Shown here piece after piece: positions 9,083-16,438 of a DNA stretch of 64,000 bases. The DNA lies in assembly GCF_026625565.1 (NCBI RefSeq), contig NZ_CP112998.1, positions 7,538,501 through 7,602,500 of the forward strand, in the 5' to 3' direction. Each line of letters begins with the position of its first letter. Positions within the stretch are counted from its first letter, which is position 1. The notes below the pieces were generated by a model, which saw only the letters and a program-made list of their open reading frames with translations, was not told the DNA's origin and did not search any database. The position numbers and the translations under genes were made by a program. Origin of the DNA: Dyadobacter pollutisoli (GTDB lineage Bacteria > Bacteroidota > Bacteroidia > Cytophagales > Spirosomataceae).

Positions 9083-9910
9083 TTAAGTTTGTGATGAATC
9101 CGCTGTAATGGATGGTTTCGGCAATTTAATCTCGATTTTGGTTCCCTTGTCGGCACCGGTCTCGATCTGGAAGTCGCCTCCGATCAGCTCGGTACGCCGC
9201 TGAATATTTCTGACTCCTGCACCGGAATTGTGCAATATACCTGTATTGACACGATCAAAATTAAAGCCCTTCCCGTCATCATAAATGCAAAGTAAAAAAT
9301 TGTCGGTGGTATAGTGTACTCTTACGTTAATGTTTTGAGCCTCAGAATGTTTAAGAGCATTGTTTAAAACTTCCTGGGTAATCCTGAACAGAATGATTTC
9401 TATATCAAAGCCCAATGGATATTGTTCTCCAAGAATGCTGATCTCGGTTTGGAATTTTTTGGTTTTACGAATCCGTTGAAGTTCATGCGAGATACTTTCC
9501 TGCAATCCGAACTGTTCAACGAAGTCGCCGTCGAGGCTTTTGGTCAGCGCGCGCAGGTCGTGAATGGATTGCCCCACGATTTCATTGGTGAGTTTAATGT
9601 ATTCCTTGTCCTCCTCTTTCTGTTTCGTCCCTTCCAAAATATTCAGGTAGATTTTGGCGACGGACAAAAGCTGACCAATGTTGTCGTGAAGCTCCTGGCC
9701 AATTTGCTGCATGGTAGCGTTTTGAACCTCGACCTGAGATTTAAGAATTTCCTGAGAAAACTGAGCCTGAAGGATAGTTTTTTCCTGACGGTTTTGGAGT
9801 TGCCGTTTTTGAAAAATATAAAAAAAGGACACAAGGAACAGAAGTAGAAATAATACCAGTACGGTTCCCGCAATCACTATGATGGCAACTTCTGATATTT
9901 GGCTTTGCAT
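9083..9910 (-). CDS. sensor histidine kinase, HisKA_3 (NarX/DesK-like) family
   Basis: A 275-residue kinase with one N-terminal transmembrane helix (about 8-32) and almost no periplasmic part. A coiled coil follows, then the HisKA_3 dimerisation box with phospho-acceptor His75 in IGQELHDNIGQLL and a HATPase domain (N-box QEVLNNALKHSEA, G1 YDDGKGF, G2 GAGVRNIQRR). With no extracytoplasmic sensor domain of its own, it probably depends on a partner for signal detection. Its first 34 bases overlap the end of the upstream multi-TM protein gene, which makes that protein the natural candidate. It is followed by its cognate LuxR-type regulator. Confidence 0.93.
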   Translation of the reverse strand: MQSQISEVAIIVIAGTVLVLFLLLFLVSFFYIFQKRQLQNRQEKTILQAQFSQEILKSQVEVQNATMQQIGQELHDNIGQLLSVAKIYLNILEGTKQKEEDKEYIKLTNEIVGQSIHDLRALTKSLDGDFVEQFGLQESISHELQRIRKTKKFQTEISILGEQYPLGFDIEIILFRITQEVLNNALKHSEAQNINVRVHYTTDNFLLCIYDDGKGFNFDRVNTGILHNSGAGVRNIQRRTELIGGDFQIETGADKGTKIEIKLPKPSITADSSQT

Positions 9911-10524
9911 ATAAAACCATAAGTAAATAAACTGTACAATATAATATTAAGCATGTGATTTATAATCATATACAACTGATTGGCGGTTTCTCGGTCAACA
10001 GTAGCAAGGTATTTATGCAGCCCACTTTGAAAAAATGTTCCCGCATAGAAAAAGAGTATGCCGGTTGATATCCAGAAATGGGGATTTTGAGAGAGATGAT
10101 CTTCGATATGGACTTGCAGCATTTGCCGGAGATAAACACAGGAATAAATGCATAGCAGGAAAGCAACCAGCAAGAATGAAATGGAAGTCCAGAGAAACAT
10201 TTCCCGGCTGAAAATGAATGAGACCAGTATCCAGGAAAAAAGGATCGGGATACTGACCATTATGGTCTTTTTTATGGGCACCGAGACGATGATATCTCTA
10301 AAATAGAGAGCCATTAATGCGTATTCGACGAATAGAAACGAGTCGTAGAGCCATTCGACGCTTTTGTGAGCAACCTTCAAATTGTACAGGCCGATGGATT
10401 CTACTAATAGTGTGATGCAAACCAGCCAAAAGATGTAACTGACTGGCTTGTTTAACGCGTTTTGGTGGTAAAATCCCACCAAAACGCATATAATCAGAAC
10501 GAATGTGTAAATGTAATTACTCAT
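9877..10524 (-). CDS. multi-pass membrane protein, putative sensory partner of the downstream kinase
   Basis: A 215-residue, very hydrophobic protein not recognised by name. I count about seven membrane segments (roughly 3-20, 28-46, 60-77, 86-104, 112-132, 146-164, 180-204) with short loops, and the C-terminal tail is basic. Conserved-looking polar residues lie near the membrane (Glu42, Glu59, Glu67, His62, Tyr60). The gene overlaps the histidine kinase by 34 bp, so the two are translationally coupled. The kinase lacks a sensor domain, so this protein may detect a membrane or small-molecule signal for it. That role is inference from arrangement. Confidence 0.75.
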   Translation of the reverse strand: MSNYIYTFVLIICVLVGFYHQNALNKPVSYIFWLVCITLLVESIGLYNLKVAHKSVEWLYDSFLFVEYALMALYFRDIIVSVPIKKTIMVSIPILFSWILVSFIFSREMFLWTSISFLLVAFLLCIYSCVYLRQMLQVHIEDHLSQNPHFWISTGILFFYAGTFFQSGLHKYLATVDRETANQLYMIINHMLNIILYSLFTYGFICKAKYQKLPS

Positions 10525-10533
10525 TAACTTGGT

Positions 10534-11127
10534 TTATGGGCAACATTTATTGCCTTGGTCAAATATTTGGAAAATGGTCGTTGGGCTTAATGGGTTGAAT
10601 CCTGCATCTACAAACCCAACCGTTGTTTTTTCATGATCGCGAAGAAAATAGGCCGCTACCTCACCATTGGGATCAAGCTGATCAAACCAAGTCGTGAAAT
10701 CGGCTACGCTATGGCGGATACCGCCGCGCTCGTCTTCAAACTGAAAAGAATACTTTTTGTCATTGATGACCTGATTTCTTTCCTTAAAGTAACCTTCACA
10801 ATGCAACCAGCCGGGAGGATTTAATTCATCCGCGCCAGTTCCTAGAGTCTTATGGCTCAAATACGTATTAGTGAAGCCGTCCGAGCCATCACGCCCCTGA
10901 ATTGCCGCGTCCAATAAACGAAATTTGCTGCCGGCGTCGGAACATCCAAACCGGATCACGATACTGGTCGGCTTCTCGTCAAGGATTGCCTTTAAAGTAC
11001 TTTTGTAAAAATACACTACTTCCTGCTCGCCAGTCAAGTCTACTTCGCTTTGTGATCCTACTTTTGAATTTCTCAGATCATGTGACTCTTTCCATGCGTG
11101 AAATGCTTTAAGCGCTAGCTCTGCCAT
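10534..11127 (-). CDS. conserved-looking protein of unknown function
   Basis: A 197-residue soluble protein with no signal peptide or membrane segment. I do not recognise the family. Visible features are an N-terminal helix region with many charged residues, a central beta-rich part (TSIVIRFGCSDAG, GWLHCEGYFKERNQ), and a short Lys-Cys-Cys-Pro C-terminus. Phe, Trp, Gly and Asp are common, suggesting a compact beta fold. It is first in the operon, 9 bp before the membrane protein and upstream of the kinase/regulator pair, so a link to that signalling system is possible. No function can be stated. Confidence 0.6.
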   Translation of the reverse strand: MAELALKAFHAWKESHDLRNSKVGSQSEVDLTGEQEVVYFYKSTLKAILDEKPTSIVIRFGCSDAGSKFRLLDAAIQGRDGSDGFTNTYLSHKTLGTGADELNPPGWLHCEGYFKERNQVINDKKYSFQFEDERGGIRHSVADFTTWFDQLDPNGEVAAYFLRDHEKTTVGFVDAGFNPLSPTTIFQIFDQGNKCCP

Positions 11128-11212
11128 AATGGTTAGTTTTGAGGGTTAAAAGATTCCACTAAACTAGTTCAAACCATTGGGACCGGTAATGTGGGTTTTC
11201 TCGGAACGTCCG

Positions 11213-11233
11213 GTGAAAAACACCCTTTTTCAC
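11213..11233. repeat. short inverted repeat upstream of the YihY gene
   Basis: Perfect arms GTGAAAAA and TTTTTCAC are separated by 5 bases. It sits in the divergent region between the unknown protein gene (minus) and the YihY-like gene (plus) and could be an operator or small hairpin; no further evidence. Confidence 0.4.
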
Positions 11234-11262
11234 GAGAATGTGTTGTTTGCATTGATTAAGAG

Positions 11263-11296
11263 TTTTTTCACTAGCCGACTGTGGCATGAATATTTG
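11263..11296 (+). promoter_or_regulatory. weak candidate promoter for the YihY-like gene
   Basis: A T-rich -33 region (11263-11268) and AATATTTG (11289-11296), one mismatch to TAnnTTTG. If real, transcription starts after the in-frame GTG at 11296, which supports ATG 11344 as the true start codon. Confidence 0.35.
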
Positions 11297-11343
11297 TGAC
11301 TAACTTCAAAAAGCACAACACATTAACAGCGATCACTCTGATT

Positions 11344-12264
11344 ATGAAGAACATCAAACTATACTTCTCTATCCTAAAAGAAAGCTTTAGTGAATTTATG
11401 AATGATAACGGCCTGAAATTGAGTGCGGCGTTGTCCTACTATACCATATTTTCACTCGCCCCGATGCTATTGGTCATCATCTCGGTTTTTAGTATTTTTT
11501 TTGGCAGAGATGCGATTCAGGGCGAGCTTTTTGGACAGATCCGGGGACTTGTCGGTGCAAGTGCTGCGGCTCAGTTGCAGGAGATCCTGAAAAATGCAGA
11601 ACTATCCAACAAATCAGGAATCGCAGCTGCGTTGGGAATCGGCACGTTGTTGATTGGTGCAACCGGGGTTTTTGCTGAAATGCAGGATTCGATCAATTAT
11701 ATCTGGTCAATCAAATCAAAACCTAAAAAAGGCTGGCTGCAATACCTGAAAAACAGACTGATCTCTTTTTCCCTCATTCTTACACTGGGATTTTTGCTGG
11801 TCGTTTCGCTAGGGGCGAGTGCTTTGGTCGATCTGCTCAGCAACAGGCTGGAACGGCTTTTTTCAGAGGCGTCAGTTGTTGTTTTCTACATTGTGAACCT
11901 GGGGCTGGTGCTGACGATCATTACCGCGTTGTTTACAGTGATATTCAAAGTGCTGCCCGATGGGGAACTTCGTTGGAAGGAATGTATGGTTGGAGCTGCT
12001 TTTACGGCAATCCTCTTTCTGATTGGTAAGTTTATTATCAGCTTCTATCTGGGCCAGTCCGACCTGGGAGCAGCATACGGCACGTCAGCGTCCATTGTCA
12101 TTTTACTCACCTGGATTTATTATTCTTCCATTATCCTCTATTTCGGGGCGGAATTTACAAAGGTTTATGCCAGGCAAGACGGCATTGCCATTTTTCCAAA
12201 CAAACATGCGGTACTTATCGTCCGTAAGGAAATTGATGAAATGACCGGCCAGAAAGTTGACTAA
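11344..12264 (+). CDS. YihY/BrkB family inner-membrane protein
   Basis: A 306-residue protein of the YihY/virulence factor BrkB family (once annotated as RNase BN). ATG 11344 is preferred; a GTG 48 bases upstream is in frame but overlaps the likely promoter. The signature N-terminal segment LSAALSYYTIFSLAPMLLVI is present at about residues 27-46. Five or six further membrane helices follow (about 100-120, 140-165, 180-205, 215-235, 240-270), with GASVFAE- and WIYYSSIILYFGAEFTKVYA-type signatures near the end. Its biochemical role is not firmly established in any bacterium. Monocistronic, ending at a bidirectional terminator shared with sppA. Confidence 0.9.
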   Translation: MKNIKLYFSILKESFSEFMNDNGLKLSAALSYYTIFSLAPMLLVIISVFSIFFGRDAIQGELFGQIRGLVGASAAAQLQEILKNAELSNKSGIAAALGIGTLLIGATGVFAEMQDSINYIWSIKSKPKKGWLQYLKNRLISFSLILTLGFLLVVSLGASALVDLLSNRLERLFSEASVVVFYIVNLGLVLTIITALFTVIFKVLPDGELRWKECMVGAAFTAILFLIGKFIISFYLGQSDLGAAYGTSASIVILLTWIYYSSIILYFGAEFTKVYARQDGIAIFPNKHAVLIVRKEIDEMTGQKVD

Positions 12265-12265
12265 T

Positions 12266-12299
12266 AAAAAATCCTTGCCGGTCGGAGCAAGGATTTTTT
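12266..12299. terminator. bidirectional rho-independent terminator
   Basis: A 13-bp stem with an A-rich 5' arm and a T-rich 3' arm (AAAAAATCCTTGC / GCAAGGATTTTTT) and an 8-nt loop, placed between the convergent YihY-like and sppA genes. It can serve both strands. Confidence 0.92.
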
Positions 12300-12317
12300 G
12301 TTGAAATAGGCTTCTTT

Positions 12318-14084
12318 TTATCTGATAATCAGCTCAAAAGGCATTCTGGTTTGGGTGCCGCCCATGTTCATCAGTTTTTTATACATTTTGACGTATGGGG
12401 CAAGATCTCCCAGTGTTTTGGCTGTTGCTTTTTCCTCGTTATCACCCATGATTTTGGTCAAAAGCTCATCGAATGGCTTTTTCTTTTCCGGGTAGTAGCG
12501 AACGCGGTAGTCACCTTCTTTCAATTTAGCAGCTTTGGCAGCAATTTTAATCGCATCATCCACACCACCTAAAACATCCACAAGACCATTTTCCTTAGCC
12601 TCTACACCTGACCAAACGCGGCCCTGAGCAAGGCTTTTTAGTTTTTCAACCGACATTTTTCTGCCAGCCGCCGCTTTTGTTGTAAATGTCTCATAACCCT
12701 CATTCACGCTTTTCTGAATCCTTGATTTTTCAAAATCCGTCATATCGCGTGTAGCAGTGGGCCAATCAGCGTGGGGACTGGTGCCTACACCGTCGAAGGT
12801 GATACCCAGCTTATTGTTCATAAAATCAGTCACATTAAAGATCAATCCGAAGATACCGATAGAGCCGGTGATTGTATTCGGCTGAGCTACAATGGTATCG
12901 CAGCCCATTGCCATATAGTAGCCACCTGATGCGGCGACGTCCGACATGGAGGCAATTACAGGTTTCTTTTTAGCAGTAAGCTGGATTTCTCTCCACATCA
13001 CATCAGAAGCGAGAGCGCTGCCGCCGGGAGAGTTGATACGGATCACAACCGCTTTGATTTTATCATTCTCGCGGATCTCTTTCAGTTCTTTTACAAATTT
13101 TTCAGAGCCAATATTTTCGTCACCGCCGTCGCCGCTGGTAATTTCACCTTCTGCTACTAAAACGCCTACACGGTTATTGAAATCACCTTCCTTAATCTTG
13201 CTCTCGCCTTTGAGATATTTTTCAACACCAATGTAAGAAATCCCCTTTTTCTCCTCGATTTTCAGATCGCGTTTCAGAACGGTTTCCAATTCATCCTGGT
13301 AACCAAGATTCGTCACAAATTTGTATTTCAATGCAGATTTAGGATCTTCAACAGCCAGAGAATCGGCCAATCCTTTCAATTCTTCGGTGGAGATATTGCG
13401 GGAAGCGGAGATATTTTTCAGGAAGTTGTTATTGATAGCCTGAATGAGTTCGATAGATTGTTTTTTGCTCGCTTCGCTCATATCCTGACGAGAGAACATC
13501 TCGATCGCGCTTTTGAATTCACCAACCCGGAACACCAATGGCTTGATTTCCAGTTTGTCAAAAGTACCTTTGAAGAAACTGTATTCGGCTGAAAGCCCGT
13601 TCCATTCTAAGCCACCGGCTGGGTTAAGGTATATTTTGTCCGCAACGGAAGCGATGTAGTATCCTTTTTCGGAATAAGTTTCACCGTAGGTAACAACAAA
13701 TTTCTTTGATTTTTTAAACTCAATTAGCTGGTTTCTGATCTCTTCAAGAGTTGCCCAGCCTGCACCGGGTCCTTCTGTTTTCAGATAAACACCTTTGATC
13801 TTGTCGTCAATCTGGGCGTTTTTCAATGCTTCCAGAATATCCTTCAATCCTACCACATTTTCATTTCCTCCGAATGGGCCGCCAAGTTCGGCAAAGGGAT
13901 TATCTACCCCAACTTCCTGAATGGGCTGGTTGAGGTCGAGCCTGAGTACTGATTTGTCTTCAACCACCACGGTGTCGTCCGATGATAATGCGGAGCCAAT
14001 ACCAGCCAGGATGAAAAAGGAGAGAAAGATAAAAACGATTATTCCGACGAACGTGGCCAGGACATATTTCAAAAATTGTAACAT
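12318..14084 (-). CDS. sppA: signal peptide peptidase SppA, 67-kDa type
   Basis: A membrane-anchored serine protease that degrades cleaved signal peptides. The 588 residues match the long, duplicated E. coli-type form. One N-terminal membrane anchor spans about 5-30 and two crotonase-like S49 domains follow. The general base is Lys191 in GEFKSA of the N-terminal domain. The nucleophile is Ser386 in SDVAASGGYYMA of the C-terminal domain, preceded by RINSPGGSALASD. The Lys and Ser come from the two halves, as in the characterised enzyme. It is a single gene facing YihY. Confidence 0.95.
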   Translation of the reverse strand: MLQFLKYVLATFVGIIVFIFLSFFILAGIGSALSSDDTVVVEDKSVLRLDLNQPIQEVGVDNPFAELGGPFGGNENVVGLKDILEALKNAQIDDKIKGVYLKTEGPGAGWATLEEIRNQLIEFKKSKKFVVTYGETYSEKGYYIASVADKIYLNPAGGLEWNGLSAEYSFFKGTFDKLEIKPLVFRVGEFKSAIEMFSRQDMSEASKKQSIELIQAINNNFLKNISASRNISTEELKGLADSLAVEDPKSALKYKFVTNLGYQDELETVLKRDLKIEEKKGISYIGVEKYLKGESKIKEGDFNNRVGVLVAEGEITSGDGGDENIGSEKFVKELKEIRENDKIKAVVIRINSPGGSALASDVMWREIQLTAKKKPVIASMSDVAASGGYYMAMGCDTIVAQPNTITGSIGIFGLIFNVTDFMNNKLGITFDGVGTSPHADWPTATRDMTDFEKSRIQKSVNEGYETFTTKAAAGRKMSVEKLKSLAQGRVWSGVEAKENGLVDVLGGVDDAIKIAAKAAKLKEGDYRVRYYPEKKKPFDELLTKIMGDNEEKATAKTLGDLAPYVKMYKKLMNMGGTQTRMPFELIIR

Positions 14085-14256
14085 GGTATGCTTTATAATG
14101 GATTTCTATTCAATACCTAAGGAACAAAATTACGGATTATTTGTCGCGCTTGATAGAATAATTAATGTCGAAAGGTAGTTTCAGTACATTAAATGGTCAA
14201 ATGATTACACCTAATTTTTTCGTGCGCCGCGCGGATATTTACCGATTGAGATTCTG

Positions 14257-14264
14257 TATTTTTG
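14257..14264 (+). promoter_or_regulatory. -7 promoter box of the SixA-like gene
   Basis: TATTTTTG is an exact TAnnTTTG match 16 bases upstream of the ATG at 14280. The -33 region is not clear. Confidence 0.45.
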
Positions 14265-14279
14265 AAAAAAAATAAACGC

Positions 14280-14786
14280 ATGAAAAAGACCCTCATTTTA
14301 GTCCGCCACGCCACCGCGGAGGACCAGACTTTCAGAATAAAGGATTTTGATAGAAATCTCAATAATAAAGGGTTATCGGAAGCTCTGGTGATGGGTAAGT
14401 GGTTGTCGGAGCAAAAGATCAACCCGGATGTTTACATCTCCAGTCCGGCTTCGAGAGCCTACAAAACTGCGGAAATCATTGCTGAGCAGCTTGGCGTGGA
14501 CCTATCGGCCATTAAATCACAGGCAGACATTTATGACGGCGGGCCCAGGGCTTACCTTCATGCGGTAACGCACGTTTCGGAAACGTCGTCGTCGCTGATC
14601 CTTTTCGGCCATAACCCGGATATCACCTACTTCGCAGAGTATCTGTCGGGCGCGAGCATTGGTTCCATGAAAAAAGGTGCGATTGCGATCGTTGAATTTA
14701 AAGAACAGAAGTGGGAGGAGATATCTGCAAAAACCGGAGATCTTGTCCTTTACAAAACACCAAAGCAGGTTAGAGGAGATGAGTGA
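14280..14786 (+). CDS. histidine phosphatase family protein (SixA-like)
   Basis: A small phosphohistidine/phosphoester phosphatase of 168 residues, the length of SixA-type enzymes. ATG 14280 is chosen because an upstream TTG at 14262 overlaps the promoter -7 box. The catalytic RH motif is at residues 9-10 (LVRHATAED), the second Arg lies in SSPASRAYKTAE, and the second catalytic His in FGHNPD. SixA removes phosphate from histidine phosphotransfer proteins in E. coli; here the substrate is unknown. Its stop codon is followed immediately by a small membrane protein gene that is probably co-transcribed. Confidence 0.9.
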   Translation: MKKTLILVRHATAEDQTFRIKDFDRNLNNKGLSEALVMGKWLSEQKINPDVYISSPASRAYKTAEIIAEQLGVDLSAIKSQADIYDGGPRAYLHAVTHVSETSSSLILFGHNPDITYFAEYLSGASIGSMKKGAIAIVEFKEQKWEEISAKTGDLVLYKTPKQVRGDE

Positions 14787-14787
14787 A

Positions 14788-14991
14788 ATGAATAAACCCA
14801 ACAAGAACAGCCGGATTTTTATCATTGTTTTTATATTGTTTGTAACGCTGTTTGCCTACATTTCTTACGACATGTCAAGCCGTACTACTGCACCGTGGAA
14901 CAAGCCAAAGCAGCTGAACCGTGCATTGCCCGGAGCCACTCCCGATGCGGATTCCCTGAAATTAGACTCCCTTTTGGAAGACATCAAATAA
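14788..14991 (+). CDS. small single-pass membrane protein
   Basis: About 67 residues: a short basic N-terminus (NKPNKNSR), one membrane helix at about 8-27, then a polar, Pro-rich tail ending in SLKLDSLLEDIK. I prefer ATG 14788, which has AGGAG 9 bases upstream; ATG 14779, overlapping the previous stop codon, is an alternative. It is coupled to the SixA-like gene. Not recognised; it could anchor or regulate the neighbour, but that is speculation. Confidence 0.65.
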   Translation: MNKPNKNSRIFIIVFILFVTLFAYISYDMSSRTTAPWNKPKQLNRALPGATPDADSLKLDSLLEDIK

Positions 14992-14993
14992 CC

Positions 14994-15890
14994 CTAGGCC
15001 CGTGGATGAAACTCGGTGATAACCTGCCTCAGGTAATCACGGTCCAAATGCGTGTAAATTTCCGTAGTAGTAATAGATTCGTGGCCCAGCATTTCCTGAA
15101 CCGCCCGCAGGCTGGCGCCACCTTCGATGAGGTGGGTTGCAAATGAATGTCGGAAAGTGTGAGGACTCACATTTTTGTCAATTCCAGCCTTTTCGGCGGT
15201 GTCTTTGATCATTAAAAAAATCATGACACGGGAAAGTTGTCCGCCCCTCCGGTTCAGGAAAACAATGTCTTCGCTGTCCTTTTGAGCAGCAATGTCATTC
15301 CTGACATGTTCCAGATAGATCTGCGTGTATTTAATCGCTTCTTTCCCGATCGGTACCAACCTTACCTTGTCTCCTTTTCCAAGTATCCGGATAAAACCAA
15401 TGTCGAAATAGCAATGGGTAAGCTGTAAGCCCGTGAGCTCGGAAACGCGCAGGCCAGAGCTGTATAATACCTCCATAATGGCCCTGTTTCGGGTACCTTC
15501 CGGCGTGGAATGGTCGATAGCAGCCAGCATGGACTCGATTTCTTCGTACGAAAGCACGTCAGGAAGTTTTCGGGGGAGCCGCGGTGATTCCAGTAGCTCC
15601 GTAGGATCTTCGGTTATTTCGTTTTCCAGTAAAAGATACTTGAAAAAAGCCTTGATCCCGGACAACATTCGTGCCTGCGAATGTGCCGCCAGGCCTAGGT
15701 CAGACAGGTATTTCAAAAATGCGGCCAGATGCTCTTCGGTAATTTTTGCAGGCGGTAGGGTAATTTCACTTAGTTCCAGAAATTCTTCCAGCTTTTCCAC
15801 ATCCCTGACGTACGCATCCACAGAATTCCCGGATAGCGAACGTTCGAGCCGCAGGTAATTTTTAAAATGTTTGATGTAGCTTTGCCACAT
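14994..15890 (-). CDS. xerD: tyrosine recombinase XerD
   Basis: A site-specific recombinase of 298 residues, the XerC/XerD length, that resolves chromosome dimers at dif. It has an N-terminal SAM-like core-binding domain (1-105) and a catalytic domain with the full set Arg148 (SSGLRVSEL), Lys172 (LGKGDKVR), His244 and Arg247 (HTFRHSFATH), His270 (LGHESI) and nucleophile Tyr279 (EIYTHLD). The KLPDVLS linker and TEFHPR tail also fit Xer proteins. No mobile-element partners lie nearby, so it is a housekeeping Xer rather than a phage integrase. The aroQ promoter box falls inside its first codons on the opposite strand. Confidence 0.93.
   Translation of the reverse strand: MWQSYIKHFKNYLRLERSLSGNSVDAYVRDVEKLEEFLELSEITLPPAKITEEHLAAFLKYLSDLGLAAHSQARMLSGIKAFFKYLLLENEITEDPTELLESPRLPRKLPDVLSYEEIESMLAAIDHSTPEGTRNRAIMEVLYSSGLRVSELTGLQLTHCYFDIGFIRILGKGDKVRLVPIGKEAIKYTQIYLEHVRNDIAAQKDSEDIVFLNRRGGQLSRVMIFLMIKDTAEKAGIDKNVSPHTFRHSFATHLIEGGASLRAVQEMLGHESITTTEIYTHLDRDYLRQVITEFHPRA
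15877..15884 (+). promoter_or_regulatory. -7 promoter box of aroQ inside the xerD 5' end
   Basis: TAGCTTTG matches TAnnTTTG exactly, 47 bases upstream of the aroQ ATG and within the first codons of the divergent xerD gene. No convincing -33 box was found. Confidence 0.45.
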
Positions 15891-15930
15891 ATAATAGGAA
15901 GAAGAAAAATATTAAATCCTGTGTTGCCAA

Positions 15931-16344
15931 ATGAAAAAGATACTGATCCTGAACGGCCCTAATTTGAATCTCTTGGGAAAACGTGAACCCGGCGTTTACG
16001 GTAATCAGTCATTTGATGATTATTTTGAAACATTGAAAAGCACTTTCCCGGAAATAGAACTGCATTACTTTCAATCCAATCACGAAGGTGCATTGATCGA
16101 CAAAATTCATGAGGTCGGCTTTACTTTTGACGGAATTGTGATCAATGCAGGCGGCTATACCCATACCTCCATTGCATTGGCCGATGCGCTGTCTGCGGTA
16201 ACGACACCAGCCGTGGAAGTTCACATTTCAAACATCCACGCCCGGGAATCATTTCGTCACCACAGCTACCTTACCTCCCGCTGCAAAGGTATGATTTGCG
16301 GGCTGGGGCTTAGGGGTTACGAGTTGGCCGTGCGGTATTTTTAA
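15931..16344 (+). CDS. aroQ: 3-dehydroquinate dehydratase, type II
   Basis: Catalyses the third step of the shikimate pathway, dehydroquinate to dehydroshikimate. It is 137 residues, a little under the usual 140-150. The N-terminal ILNGPNLNLLGKREP signature is present, with catalytic Tyr23 on the flexible loop (GVYG). The anion-binding NAGGYTHTS segment (about 72-80) and the active-site His98 in VEVHISN follow. It stands alone between divergent xerD and a convergent peptidase gene. Confidence 0.95.
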   Translation: MKKILILNGPNLNLLGKREPGVYGNQSFDDYFETLKSTFPEIELHYFQSNHEGALIDKIHEVGFTFDGIVINAGGYTHTSIALADALSAVTTPAVEVHISNIHARESFRHHSYLTSRCKGMICGLGLRGYELAVRYF

Positions 16345-16438
16345 TGAGTGAGTTAGTGAATGAGTGAGTGAGTGAATATTTTAATTTTACCATTCACTCA
16401 TTCACTCATTCGCAATTCACTCATTAAAAATCCACTCA
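16344..16438. repeat. tetranucleotide repeat forming a long inverted repeat between convergent genes
   Basis: From the aroQ stop codon to the peptidase stop codon the sequence is almost entirely GAGT/GAAT repeats on the left and their complement (CACTCATT repeats) on the right, around an AT-rich centre at about 16377-16391. The arms of roughly 20 nt (16359-16376 with 16391-16410) can pair. It may act as a bidirectional terminator for both genes. Confidence 0.7.

Noticed and set aside
14994..15890. xerD as integrase of a mobile element near tRNA-Glu
   Set aside because: Sequence and length fit housekeeping XerD; no attachment repeats or element genes accompany it.
16344..16438. CRISPR-like array
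   Set aside because: Units are 4 bases with no spacers; it is a simple-sequence inverted repeat.
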